Under the pieces are notes generated by a model, which did no database searches, had not been told where the DNA came from, and saw only the letters and a list, made by a program, of their open reading frames with translations. This document shows positions 1 to 11,434 of a DNA stretch of 64,000 bases, in pieces (positions within the stretch are counted from its first letter, which is position 1; each line of letters opens with the position of its first letter). The position numbers and the translations under genes are program-made. This DNA is from Tuctoria greenei (lineage: Eukaryota > Streptophyta > Magnoliopsida > Poales > Poaceae): the NCBI GenBank assembly GCA_036927565.1, contig JAYESD010000008.1, positions 120,183,498 to 120,247,497 on the forward strand. Reading direction: 5' to 3'.

Positions 1-80
1 TAAGCCGTTTAATGATGATGTCCATAAAACAATTGGGAGCCCGATTAGTGGGAACGCAAGGTGGGAGGACGGTGTGAGAT
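1..80. other. Unassigned left flank of the solo LTR
   Basis: This short stretch precedes the TSD of the first LTR. Before the insertions it was continuous with 11384-11434 and 21183 onward. On the minus strand it can be read as an open stretch joined to those segments, but I cannot name a gene with confidence. Confidence 0.4.
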
Positions 81-85
81 TAAGC
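81..85. repeat. TSD TAAGC, left copy (right copy 11379-11383)
   Basis: The five bases directly before the LTR start at 86 are identical to the five after the LTR end at 11378. This is the TSD length expected for a gypsy integrase and it fixes both ends of the solo LTR. Confidence 0.85.
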
Positions 86-1645
86 TGTAAAAGCTCATAT
101 TTCAAAAGAACAAAAATGCAAAAAGTGTGAACTTGAGTATTTTTAAGTTGAAATAGAAATTTAAAATCACATGAACTTGTAACTAATGAATAAGGTTAAA
201 AATATTAGGACTTCTAAAATATTCACATTAAATGAGAGATTGTGAGTTATGGTTGCACTTAAGCAAGTAGTTATGAAAGAGGAAATTCTAAAATGAATAC
301 TAGAGTTCATACGAGGAGATATCAAATAAACCATATGAAGTGAGTTCTAATGTAAAGTTAAAACTTCTATTCAAATCTGTCAAACTCCACATTTGAGTTC
401 ACTAGTAGATTTCGTATAATTCAAATCACCCACCTGCCAAGTTTGATAATATTCGAGCTTCACTTGCCATTTATTTGAATCAAACTATGTGAGAACATTC
501 AAGTTCAAATTCAAATTTACACTTTCATCTTTGGAGCAGGTTTGCTAAGTATTTTAAATGCAACTAAAAAGGTGTAATTCAAATATGAATTCAAATTCAA
601 ATTTGAGCTTCAAACTCAATTTCAGAAATTCTTAGGTTTGAATTCAAAAATAGATTCTTCATATGTCATTTAGCCACCTTGCTAAAATTCAATATTTTTA
701 GAGAACAAATTCCAGCTGAAATTAGATTTGGAAGAAAAGAGCAAAAGGGGAGTGGTGGGTCCCCTATGTCAGCGGCACTAACAATCCAACCGACTCTATT
801 CTCATGTCCTTATCGACAGAGCTTCACTGTGCGCCACGGAGGCTTGGCATGCGCCAACTCTTGCTTGCTCTTATCCTCCCTTCTCTGTGCCTTCTCATCA
901 CACAACGGTGAAGTCCTAGCTGCTTCTCTCTCTGTGTGTCGGCTTACAGCTCGTACCCCGCAGACTTCTTCCTTGAGGACCGGCCTCCCTTTTCACTGTG
1001 TGCGCCTGCACCATCGCCCAACGCAGCAACGCTGCTGCTGCAGCCCCAACCGTGGCCATGGAGCATGCACGCGCACGTCATCAACCTCCCCAACACACCT
1101 CTGCATGGCCTTCTTCCTTCCCGAGCTGTGCTAAGGCGAAGTCCTCATCTTCCTCACGGTGTCACCCCTGCTGCAACGTCACCGGCGTTCCCATGCCTTT
1201 CCCGTCCAGCTGAGGCCACCAGGAGTTGCGCAAGGTCTTCCTCCACCCCTCCGACGTGCTTCTGCTTCCACAACTTGTCCTCCATGGCGGGTTGCAGTGG
1301 AACACCTTTCATTCTCTTAGTTTCGGTTGCTGCCACTCCTCCTCATCGCGGGGCCAGTTCAGTACCTCTCTAACTCGGCTCAGGACGCACAAAGGTTCGA
1401 ATTCACTTTCTCTTCACCTCCTCGCTCTCAGTTGATCATGCCACGGGTCCGCATCGATAGAATTCCATTTTTCCCCATCAAAATTCATATACACAGTTTC
1501 CATTTTTCCCCATCAACATTCATATACACAGTGACCAAATTTCGGGACATTCTGTTTGCATTCCCAATTAACCTCTAATCCAGTAAATCCATAGAAAATA
1601 GATGTCCTAGGGATCACTTTGGGTAATTGCACTTATATCCCAAAT

Positions 1646-2151
1646 TGTAGGAAAATCGGCGGTACGCTACTCTAGCAACTCTACCGCATCACCCAGGAAA
1701 CATGCGAGTACAGAGGTCATGGATTGTTACCACTAGACGCGCAGCGCAGCGTAACCTAGATGCGCGTCGGTGTAGGGGAAGTAGACGATCTTATTCGTCT
1801 CCTCCTCGTCCTCGTCACGGCAGCAGTAGACGATCACGATCATCGTAGCCGATCAGCGCAGCAGTAGCAGCAGCGCCTCCACGAAGTCCACACGTATGGA
1901 GAGGAACGCTATGCGCCGATGTGCTAGCACCGCGCGCGCGCCAAGGGTCTCGGCGTGAGGCCTTCGAGGAGTGGCGGCTAGGGCTCTCACGTGGTGTGGT
2001 GATTAGCCCCTAACCCTACCCCTCATATTTATATGCGTACTAATGGGATTTTAGGTCGCAGACCCATTAGTACCCTAATTGCTTATGGATCAAATATCCA
2101 ATATGCCTTAAACCGAATTGTTATGATTGCCTCTTGGGCACATCACCAACA
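1646..2151 (-). repeat. 3' LTR of the copia element
   Basis: This is a direct repeat of 7960-8466. It shares the stretch starting AATCGGCGGTACGC near one end and GGGCACATCACCAACA at the other. It has short TG...CA termini. Confidence 0.93.
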
Positions 2152-2162
2152 ATCTCCCACTT
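2152..2162 (-). promoter_or_regulatory. Polypurine tract of the copia element
   Basis: On the minus strand this reads AAGTGGGAGAT and abuts the 3' LTR start TGTTGG. That is the usual place and form of a copia plus-strand primer. Confidence 0.8.
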
Positions 2163-2699
2163 GCACTAGAGACAATCATCTAGCCAAGATTTTCGATATT
2201 CCAACTCCTTAACTGTGTGACCCGTTAGTTTCATGTGCAGTCGGTTGTAAATGAAAACCATTTTCAACCACAAGTCAGTAGAGGTACATAGTGAGAAACA
2301 ATGGCGATCTCAGGTCTAAGGATCTAGCAGTTGTATCAATCAAGACCAACTGATGGCACATATGGAAATAACAATCCCAGCAGTGTCTTGGAGTGGGTCA
2401 ATCCAACACCATGTTCACTAACATGTGTTCACATTATTAATTCGATATCTCCATATCTATGATCCGTGAAATGTGATCATCAATTAATACATGTGCTAGT
2501 CTGTATGCAATCATTATCTCATATAATGGTATAGACTAGAGATCATCTAGAGTAATATTACTTTTAACAAAGAGTTTCACGAACAAGTCACATACTTGAT
2601 GATCAATGTAAATAATGATTACTCATATAACAATTTATTTAATAGTACATAAACAAAGCTGTGACATAAGTCTCCCACTACACACTATGATCACTGACG

Positions 2700-4063
2700 T
2701 AAGTATCCAATACCCATAGATCTCGTGTGCGCCTCATGCTTTGATTGTGGAAGAGGCTTTGTCAATGGATTTGCAACATTCAAATCTGTGTGCACCATGC
2801 ATATCTTCATATCACCTCAGTCGATGATCTCTCGAATGAGGTGATGGCGTCATAGTATATGTTTGGATCATTTGTGTGATCTAGGCTCCTTTGCCTGTGC
2901 GATGGCCCCACTATTGTCACAGTAGAGATCCACAGGACTGGACGCGCTAGGAACAATACCCAACTCAGAAACAAATTTTCTGATCCAAATAGCTTCCTTT
3001 GCAGCTTCAGAAGCTGCAATATACTCCGCCTCTGTGGTTGAATCTGCTACTGTATCTTGCTTGGAACTTTTCCAGCTCACTACCCCTCCATTGAGGCAGA
3101 ACACAAATTCGGATTGTGATCTAGAATCATCCTTATCAGTTAGGAAGCTGGCATCGATGTAACCTTTTACAACGAGCTCTTCTTCACCTCCAAACACTAA
3201 GAACGCATCCTTAGTTCTTCTCAAGTACTTAAGGATGTTTTTGACAACGGTCCAATGAGACTCACCGTAATCTGATTGATACCTGCTTGTGATACTTAGA
3301 GCATAAGATACATCTGGGCGTGTACATAGCAAGGCATACATGATGGATCCAATAGCCGAAGCATAAGGAATCACTCTCATCCTTTTTTGCTCATCAGGTG
3401 TTGAAGGACACTGACTCTTGCTTAGAGTAATGTCATGAGACCATGGCAAGAAACCTTTCTTGGAATCTTGCATATTGAACCGATTCAATATCTTGTCAAT
3501 ATATGTATCTTAGCTTAATCCAATTAGCCTTTTAGATCTATCTCTATTGATCTTTATGCCCAAAATATATGCTGCCTCTCCTAAATCCTTCATTGAGAAA
3601 CTTTTTCTTAATGAGGATTTAACATCATCAAGCATTGGAATGTCATTTCCGATCAATAATATGTCATCTACATATAGGACCAGAACTACATGTGCGCCCC
3701 ACTAAACTTCTTGTAAATACAAGGTTCTTCTATGTTCTTGATGAAACCAAACCCTTTGATTACTTCATCAAAACGCAGATTCCAACTCCAAGATGCTTGC
3801 TTCAGTCTATAGATGGATTTTTGAAGCTTGCATATTTTACTAGCATTTTTAGGATCGACAAAACCCTCAGGTTGTGTCATGTACACATCCTCAGTCAGAC
3901 TTCCAGTAAGAAAGGCTGTTTTGACATCCATCTGCCATATTTCATAATCAAAATATGCAGCAATTGCTAGAAGAATCCGAACAGACTTAAGTATTGCAAC
4001 GGGTGAGAAAGTTTCATCATAATCAACAACTTGAATTTGTTTGAAACCTTTCGCCACCAATCA
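2700..4063 (-). pseudogene. Copia reverse transcriptase and RNase H, broken
   Basis: The RT copies the RNA genome into DNA and the RNase H removes the RNA. The minus strand shows the RT core with QMDVKTAFLTG (about 3905-3940) and the active-site stretch LYVDDI near 3660-3685. The YVDD box is in a different frame from the upstream RT part. RNase H follows in 2868-3488 with DSTTEAEYIAASEAAKEAIW and DLYCDNSGAIAQAKEP. After a stop at about 2868 the typical C-terminus still reads on toward 2700 (MKICMVHTDLNVA). A TGA at 4061-4063 cuts RT from the preceding integrase frame. There are at least three frame breaks, so no full pol product is possible. The lineage within copia was not settled. Confidence 0.88.
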
Positions 4064-5215
4064 CGCTTTATAGATGTGAACATTTCCATCCATATCAGTC
4101 TTTTTCTTGAAAATCCATTTACAATCGATAGGTCTCACACCTTCGATTGGATCAACCAAGTTCCAAACTTGATTTTTATGCATAGATTCAATTTTAGATT
4201 CCATGGCTCCAAGACATTTTTCAGAGTCTGGTCCCTCCATTGCTTCTACGTAGGTCATAGGATCATTATTATCCAATAATACCATGTCATGCTCCTCCGT
4301 GGTTAGAAGCGTTAACTTTTCTGTTGCACGACGTGCCCTCGTAGACCTTCGTGGGGCTGGTGTTTCATCAACTGGTTGCACAACATTTTGTACATCCTGT
4401 ATAGGATTAGTGGGTGTTGAAACATTTTCAGGTATTTCTTGAATTTCTTCAAGATGCACCTTGCTCCCACTAACTCCTTTTGAGAGAAACTCTTTCTCCA
4501 AGAAGACACCATTGCGAGCCATAAACACTTTACCCTCTATTTTATTATAAAAATAATATCCTTTGGTTTCCCTAGGATATCCCACAAAGAAGCATTTGTC
4601 TGATTTTGGAGAGAGTTTATCTAACATCAAACGTTTGACATAAACATCACATCCCCAAACTTTGAGGAAAGACAACCCGGGACATTTCCCGGTCCACATC
4701 TCATATGGTGTCTTCTCAACAGACTTAGTTGGGACTCTGTTTAGTGTAAAAGCAGCAGTTTCAAGAGCATAACCCCAAAAGGATAGTGGAAGATCTGCTT
4801 GGCTCATCATCGACCTAACCATGTCCAACAAGGTTCGGTTCCTCCGCTCGGACACCCCATTCCATTGAGGCGTTCCAGGTGGAGTCAACTGTGGCATAAT
4901 TCCACATTGTTTTAAATGATCATAAAATTCATGGCTCAAATATTCACCCCCACAATCAGATCGTAGAAGTTTAATTGTCTAGCCCAATTGATTTTGTACT
5001 TCATTTGAAATTCTTTGAACTTTTCAAAGTATTCAGACTTGGGCCTCATTAGGTAGACATAACCATATCTACTAAAGTCATCGGCAAATGTGATGAAGTA
5101 CTGAAAACCACCTCTGGCAATTGAACTCATTAGTCCACATACATATGTATGTATAAGTCCAAACAAATCAGTCGCCCTCTCACTTTGACCAGTGAAGGGT
5201 GCTTTGGTCATCTTC
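4061..5215 (-). pseudogene. Copia integrase, broken, first catalytic Asp lost
   Basis: Integrase inserts the cDNA into the host genome. The zinc-binding HHCC part lies near 5200-5320 (HLGHINEKRIEKLH...CKSCLLGK). The core would start at HTDVCGP in relatives, but here it reads HTYVCGL (about 5135-5165), so the first Asp of the D-D-E triad is Tyr. The second Asp is kept (RSDCGGEY, about 4945-4970), and the Glu region is kept (NGVSERRNRTLLDM). Between them a TAG stop and a frameshift fall near 4980. The C-terminal part carries the GKCP..F.VWGCDVYVK region of copia integrases. The substitution alone would abolish strand transfer. Confidence 0.85.
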
Positions 5216-6650
5216 CCAAGCAAACAAGATTTGCATGTGTCAAGTGATTCAAAATCAAATGAGCTTAGTAATCCATCTTTATGGAGTTTTTCAATGCGTT
5301 TCTCATTTATATGACCTAAGCAACAATGCCAAATAAAAGTGGGATTTAGATCATTTTGTCGAGGCCTTTTGGTATTAATGTTACAGACAGTTTTATCCTC
5401 AAGATCAAGAACATATAATCCATTCACCAATCGACATTGAGCATAGAAAATATTATTGTAATAAATAGAACAACACTTGTTCTTTATTACAATCTCATAA
5501 TCATCAACTTCTTCTAAACACGAAGAAGAGATAATGTTCTTACTCAAAGTAGGAATGCAATAACAATTATTCAATTCCAAAACTAATTTTGAGGGTAATG
5601 ACAAGTGGTAAGTTCCGACAGCTATGACTGCAACCATTGCTCCATTGCAGACACGAACATCCAACTCGCCTTTTGCAAATCTTCTAGTCTCACTTAGACT
5701 CTGCAACGATTTGCAAGTGTGAATCATCGATCCGGTATCAAATACCCATGATTCACTAGAATATAATGCAATGTTAATTTCTATAACATTTATACCTGAA
5801 GTGGAAGTCTCACTTCTCTTCTTCTTCTTATCCTCCAAGTACTTCTTGCAGTTCCTAGACCAGTGCCCCTTACCATTACAGTGAAAGCATTCATCATCAG
5901 GAGAAGGGCCAGATTTGCCCTTTGGTTTAGACTTTGAGCTTGAGGGCTCATCGGGAACCTTTCCCTTGCCTTTACCTTTAGAATGCATCACACGCTTCCT
6001 CTTTTTATTCTCCTTTTGCACCATCATCACATGAGTGGCGTTTTTCTTAATGCTTTCTTCGGCTGTTTTAAGCATCCCATGCAATTCAGCCAAAGTTTTC
6101 TCTATGCCATTCATTTGAAAATTCAATATGAATGGCTCGTAGCTCGGTGGGAGCGACTGGAGAACAACGTCAATAGCCAGATCATCCTTGAGTTTAGAAC
6201 CAAGTTTGCCCAAAGTTTCAATGTAACCAATCATCTTGATTACATGAGGGCTGATTGGGCTACCCTCCGCCAGCTTGCATGAGAACAAGGACTTTGAGAT
6301 GTTGTATCTCTCAGCCCTTGCTTGATTCTCAAACATTCCACGCAGTCCATCAATCATAGAATAAGCATCTGTATGCTCATACTGCTTTTGCAGATCAGGG
6401 GACATAGTGGCGAGCATGAGGCAGCTTACATTAAGCCATCATCGCAGTGCTTCGTATAAGCTCTACGTGCTGCATTAGTTGCATCAGCTGGGAGGTCATC
6501 AGGGTAAGGCTGCAGAAGAACGTACTCGGTTTTCTCTTGCCTAAGAACGATTCTCAGGTTGTGGTACCAATCGATAAAGTTAGCTCCATTGAGATTTTCC
6601 TTTTGAAGCACAGATCGCAAATTGAAACTAGAATTGTTACTAGCAGACAT
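4936..6650 (-). pseudogene. Copia gag and protease, frameshifted
   Basis: The start is the ATG at 6650 (MSASNNSSFNLRSVLQKENL), the usual N-terminus of copia Gag of this type. A one-base deletion near 6430 shifts the frame: the first part ends after CDDGLM and the rest goes on from VSCLMLATM. The Gag body is of the UBN2 kind. A basic segment (KENKKRKRVMHSKGKGKGK) comes before a CCHC zinc knuckle, CFHCNGKGHWSRNC (about 5850-5892). The aspartic protease site WVFDTGS is at about 5735-5755. The GAG-pre-integrase region follows. Apart from the shift this is a typical copia single-ORF arrangement. Confidence 0.88.
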
Positions 6651-7945
6651 TATCTACAATAGAAAATAAATATGCAAGGTTTAGCACTATGTTATGTACC
6701 AATGTTCTATTAACAGTTTATTAAAAAATATCACCACTATATGATCATCGTCTTCCCTCTAACGACATATAGTGGTTCAAGATCCATATTCACTAATTCC
6801 TAGTGAGCTTTGGCTTCACTGCTAGGAAATTAGTGACATAGGTAAACAACCATTGTTAATCATATCTCTATATGACTCTTGTTTGTTGGGTGACATCCAA
6901 TTTTCTGGCTCCCAACTCTATGCCATAAAGCCCAAAACCATTTTGATAGCTTTGTTGAGTAAACTAACACTATGCATGTGAATGTCCAACATTCACCCTA
7001 TGAATTATGATAGATGATGGTACTTTGCTTTGGCAAACCTACCACACAACGACCAAAATAACATAGGTGCAACTATTGGTAAATTGCATCAAATGCTCAA
7101 CTTTTGTGAGGGAAGCTATTCTATCATGACAAAACATCCACCATATGAAAAGCATGAAAAGAATAGTAATAAGCACCACAGGCATATGATCATATCACAT
7201 TGTAAATAATATGGCCTTTGGAATCATAATGGTCTCCATCATGATCTGAGCTGCCATGCCTCCCTTCTTGTGGTGATCTCCATCTCCACGATCCTTGAAG
7301 ACATCTCCATGATCATAAAAGAAGCTAATACAACTAATAGCTACCAAATAAATTACATGAGAGATCAAGCATCCCAGGTCGACACGCAGGTCGTTATACA
7401 ATTATGTGACAACCTCAACCCGGTTGTGTTAATTTTGCAGCACGCAGGCCGCACGAATATTACACACAGATTATCGCATCACATTAGGCCATACCATTCA
7501 CATCATTCCCTGCAAAAACGAGTTAAGCGTAGAACGGTTTCTAGCGCAAAACGATATTATGTACTCGCTATAGCAGATCGCATCTATGAAATCACTATGA
7601 AAATCTCATCGGATTGATCAAATCAACCCGAACCCGAGCCATTCAGAATGCCTCAATTTTCAATGTGACCGGTTATTCATGAGTAGATCGCGACTCATGA
7701 CCGTGGTCCGTTGGCTCCATCTGTTAGCTATGTACGCGATTAGTCCCGATGGTGATTCCAGCCGGTAGGGACAGGTTGCGCACACAGCAGAGAAGGAGCA
7801 CGAACTGACCCTTTAGTCATATACGATCGCAATCTACTCTAACAAATTCCAAACCCCAAAACTGTGCGATAAAATTCATCGTATGAATATGTCTGCATTA
7901 GATCCCATCTACTAACAAGATCCAGACCAAAAAACTACGCAAGTC
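6651..7945 (-). other. Untranslated leader of the copia element
   Basis: This lies between the 5' LTR with its primer-binding site and the gag start. I see no coding potential. The ORFs at 7195-7617 are short, overlap on both strands and match no known family. Confidence 0.6.
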
Positions 7946-7957
7946 GGCTCTGATAAC
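7946..7957 (-). promoter_or_regulatory. Primer-binding site of the copia element
   Basis: The minus strand reads TGTTATCAGAGC, one base from the initiator tRNA-Met complement TGGTATCAGAGC. It lies two bases inside the 5' LTR. Confidence 0.8.
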
Positions 7958-7959
7958 AC

Positions 7960-8466
7960 TATAGGGAAATCGGCGGTACGCTACTCTAGCAACTCTACCG
8001 CATCACCCAGGAAACATGCGAGTACAGAGGTCATGGATTGTTACCACTAGACGTGCAGCGCAGAGGAACGTAGATGCTCGTCGGTGTAGGGGAATTAGAC
8101 GATCTTGTTCGTCTCCTCCTCATCCTCATTACGGCAGCAGGTAGACGATCACGATCGTCGTAGCCGATCAGCGCAACAGTAGCAGCAACGCCTCCACGAA
8201 GTTCACACGTACGGAGAGGAATGTCGTGCGCCGGTGTGCTAGGACCGCGCGTGGGGCAAGGATCTCGGCGTGAGGCCTTCGAGGAGTGGAGGCTAGGGAT
8301 CTCACGTGGTGGGGTGATTAGCCCCTAACCCTACCCCTCATATTTATAGACGTACTAATGGGCTTTTAGGTCGCAGGCCCATTAGTACCCTAATTGCTTA
8401 TGGATCAAATATCCAATAGGCCTTAAACCGAATTGTTATGATTGCCTCTTGGGCACATCACCAACA
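7960..8466 (-). repeat. 5' LTR of the copia element
   Basis: This is the direct repeat partner of 1646-2151. In element orientation it carries a TATAAATA box (plus positions 8341-8348). Confidence 0.93.
8341..8348 (-). promoter_or_regulatory. TATA box of the copia 5' LTR
   Basis: The minus strand reads TATAAATA inside the upstream LTR, where the element promoter would lie. The 3' LTR has a matching TATAAATA (plus TATTTATA near 2028-2035). Confidence 0.5.
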
Positions 8467-8471
8467 CGAAT

Positions 8472-10029
8472 CTCGTCGCCGCTGCCATAAAAACCGACCA
8501 TGTCGCCGTTGAGCTCCACCGCCAGACCTTTCCAGCACCATTACGGCCTATTTTAGGTTCTTCATCATACTATGGTCAATTTGAGCCATTTAATAAGCCA
8601 TTTGATGCTTCGACGTGCGTGGACGCCATCGCCGGCGTGCGCCGTCGCCATGTCAACGCCGCCCGCCGACTCCAGCCACCGCCGACCTCCCTCTCCCTCA
8701 CCAATAGGTTCACCGTGCCACATTGCTCCTTGACGGCCTTTCCCAACCATGCGCGAAGCTCCGGCTAGGGTTCTGGCGTGCTGCGCCGCCGCCCTAGTTG
8801 CCCTCTGCCTGAGGTTGAAGAAGACCATGTGGGGTCCATCTGTCTGCATCACATGATTGACTTACTCGATTCTCTTTTGCATACGGATCCACTGTGTCCA
8901 CACGGGTTAAACCTTGTGGCCCCACCTGTGGCTTCATTGCTTATGGTCATTCAAATCAGTGGCCCACTGTCAGCTACAGTACTCTATTTCCAATAAAAGA
9001 AAAATGCAGAAATTACTCACAACTTCTAAAAATCACTATAAATAGTAGCAATGTCCTAAAAATGTAAAATAAATTTCTACAGGCCCCTTCTGATATACAC
9101 CTTGCTGTGAAGCAGTCCAATTGACATGAAAAGCCTTATACAATTCTGTAAAAATCTAGGAAGCTTAAAACCTAGAGTAATTCCTCTGCAAGCTCCAGAT
9201 CTTAAAAAATTCTAGAAATATTCTGATAATGCCCTTATCATGTCTAGAAGGCACATTAAAAATTATAGTTCATTTTGACTTGAATAAATTGAACAATAAA
9301 TCCTTAAATGCTCTTGGTTAAGCTAATTACAAATAATTATCAAAAACACTATAAATCCTATAAATTTCTGAAAATCTTCTTCATTCTGTTCCTCATCTCC
9401 AGTAAATCACTTATGGCCATTGGTTGCTCACAACATGGTGGGATTGGTTAATCAAGTGTGCTTGTATATCCATTCAACATAAAAATTCCCATAATGTTAA
9501 TATATATTGATCTAAGCCATTCTCCCTGCAACACTAAAACTTCTAAGCCTGATTATATCCCTATTATGAATACAATCCTTCTTCCTTCCTACATAATTCT
9601 GTTAATACACCATCATCAATCCAAATCATCATCCTTATGCTTTTATAAATATAAGAATGATTGTCCTTCCTCACTTAGTTGAATAAAATGGACATTACTA
9701 CTCTTCTTTAAGCAGCAACAGCAACAACTTCATTTGGTTCCTTATTAGTTCAACTTTGATTCTTATTTAGTAGTTGAAACCTTCTTCTAATTCATAAGAA
9801 AATCCTATTATTAAATTGATAATTTCAATGTTGTGATGCGTCTTCATATCGATAGATAATGTGATGAAAATCGACGAGGAGCACAATTCAGAAGAGAAGG
9901 ACTTGCGTGAAACCCACACAAGAGCAAGAATTGCCCAAGAAGCACACAGCAACAAGATTTGACCAAGCAACAATAAAGAACAGGAGAAGAAAAGCGACAA
10001 GAAGCTGGATACAGAAGATCAAGCACTGA
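8472..10029. other. Interior of the solo LTR, no gene seen
   Basis: The first 350 bases are GC-rich and the rest is AT-rich with many short homopolymers. It continues the LTR interrupted at 1645. No convincing coding sequence is present. Confidence 0.6.
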
Positions 10030-11312
10030 CCTATTGACATTTACCTAGCCGCAACCTAAGGCAAGCCCCGATTTGCATTTAAGTTGTTAATATGTTTTGC
10101 TTTTATAACTATATGATGGTAATTGTGCATTAAGTCTAGGGATGTATGATACTACACATGCATGACCCAAGTATCCCTGGAGTCTTGGTAGAAAAGGACT
10201 TCATATGATTAAAATTGTTATATTAAAGTTGAGGGTTGGACATGGAATGGTATAACTCGAGTAGACGAACTCTACTCGTGAACAGTAGTAAGTGGGATCA
10301 GATGGAAGGGTTTTAAGGTTGATCCACTTAAATGGAAATTGAGACCGGGCGGGCGGGTAGGAAGCGGTAGACCGGAGATCTGTGTGCATAGGCCTGCCTA
10401 TGTCGATTAAGGACCGTACCGTGTGCCGCCATGCTAGACAAGTTTGAATTTGTACCGGATGCATACTGGATATATGGGACCCAGGAAACCAATGTAACAT
10501 GTTAACCTGGGTATTGAGGCATACCCCATCGTCTTAGGCGGTTAGCCGATAGGAAAGTAAGGTGTAACCCCACTACCGGCAACCCCGAGTAGTTGGGGCT
10601 TACATTTCCGAGACGGTAGGACCGGTTCAATGCTTGGGTGTCTTGTGAAAGGTTGTTGTGTACAACGTTAACGGGAGAGGTCGTACACCTCTTCTAGATG
10701 GGTGTACATGATGTGCAAGTCGGGTGTATCTTGATTCAAATAACCGTTGCTCATAGAAGGTAGCATACTTGTTCAATGAGTTGTGACATAGTAACTACTG
10801 GAACAATGAGTAACCTGTTGTATGGTTAGGCAACATGGTTTAAGTAGTGTATATGAGAACTAAAGTTATGATTTTAAACACTTAACTTGCTATTATAAAA
10901 TTGAAAGAAGGATCCACTGATAGTGAACATTTACTTATTTCAGTTTACAATTCAGTCTTACGTTCCCACCATGTAGAGTTTCATGTTCTTAGGTGAGACG
11001 GTTATGTCTTGCTAATCCTTGTGCTCGCGGTTGCATTTTATACGAGTTTTACAGGTATATAGCTATGACGGGTTCCTAGTCTATTCCATTGTCGGGGTAT
11101 ATAGCTAATGGAAGCCCTGGACGCCGCTGCTTTCTTCTATGATGCTAGAGTGGAGTATTCGTGGGCTGGAACGATTGCTACCGCTGTAGTGTAGATGCGA
11201 GAGAGTAGTATGAAGACTTCTGATGATGTAAGCTATTTTGTTTAAACCTCTGAGATTAATGTAAGTTTCTCACTTATATTATGAGTCTTTTGTTCTTTTC
11301 TGTGTTGTGCTA

Positions 11313-11342
11313 TTGGGTATCGCATCGCATGACACCACCCAA
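11313..11342 (+). repeat. Conserved hairpin 36 nt before the LTR end
   Basis: TTGGGTATCG and GACACCACCCAA can pair as a bulged stem around a short loop. The same 30-nt element occurs at 52912-52941 and 61309-61338, each time 35-36 nt before an LTR terminus. Confidence 0.65.
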
Positions 11343-11429
11343 TGTGATTTCTGGTTTGTCTGGACCCTATTCCTCACATAAGCGGGCACTCTTTTCCACC
11401 GTTACCCTTCCACAATATTGGAACCGTAC

Positions 11430-11434
11430 GACTC
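11430..11434. repeat. TSD GACTC, left copy (right copy 21178-21182)
   Basis: There is an exact 5-bp match on both sides of the Sirevirus LTRs, which proves that this is a single insertion event with both ends kept. Confidence 0.9.

Larger units (their letters stand above)
1646..8466 (-). mobile_element. Ty1/copia retrotransposon with both LTRs, nested in the solo LTR
   Basis: LTRs of about 507 bp lie at 1646-2151 and 7960-8466. In element orientation they begin TGTTGGTGAT. The primer-binding site lies just inside the upper LTR and a polypurine tract AAGTGGGAGAT lies just inside the lower one, so the element runs on the minus strand. Flanking 5-mers are CAAAT (1641-1645) and CGAAT (8467-8471), a TSD with one mismatch. 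By eye the LTRs differ by roughly 7% in the first 230 bases, so the insertion is not young. The gag-pol region between them carries several frameshifts and stops. Confidence 0.93.
86..11378 (+). mobile_element. Solo LTR of a Tekay-like gypsy element, split by a nested copia element
   Basis: The sequence starts TGTAAAAGC at 86 and ends CCTCACA at 11378. It is flanked by a perfect 5-bp TSD, TAAGC, at 81-85 and 11379-11383. Without the nested copia element and its TSD copy (6,826 bp) the LTR is about 4.47 kb. It has an AT-rich 5' part with TTCAAATTCAAA tracts, a GC-rich middle (about 680-1435 and 8470-8830), an AT-rich part (about 9000-10000), and a 3' part (10030-11378). The 3' part resembles 59930-61373, and part of it resembles 43090-43330. 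No primer-binding site follows and no polypurine tract precedes it, so it is a solo LTR, probably left by LTR-LTR recombination. The short ORFs in its GC-rich part match nothing I recognise. Confidence 0.85.

Noticed and set aside
1..80. Minus-strand reading with a PSSHLAFPLIG stretch, reminiscent of a cytochrome P450 N-terminal hinge
   Set aside because: It is too short and too weak. The match to the proline-rich hinge is partial and no other P450 motif is present.
679..1578. Several overlapping ORFs on both strands, up to 151 codons
   Set aside because: They lie in the GC-rich part of an LTR, have low-complexity composition and match no family I know.
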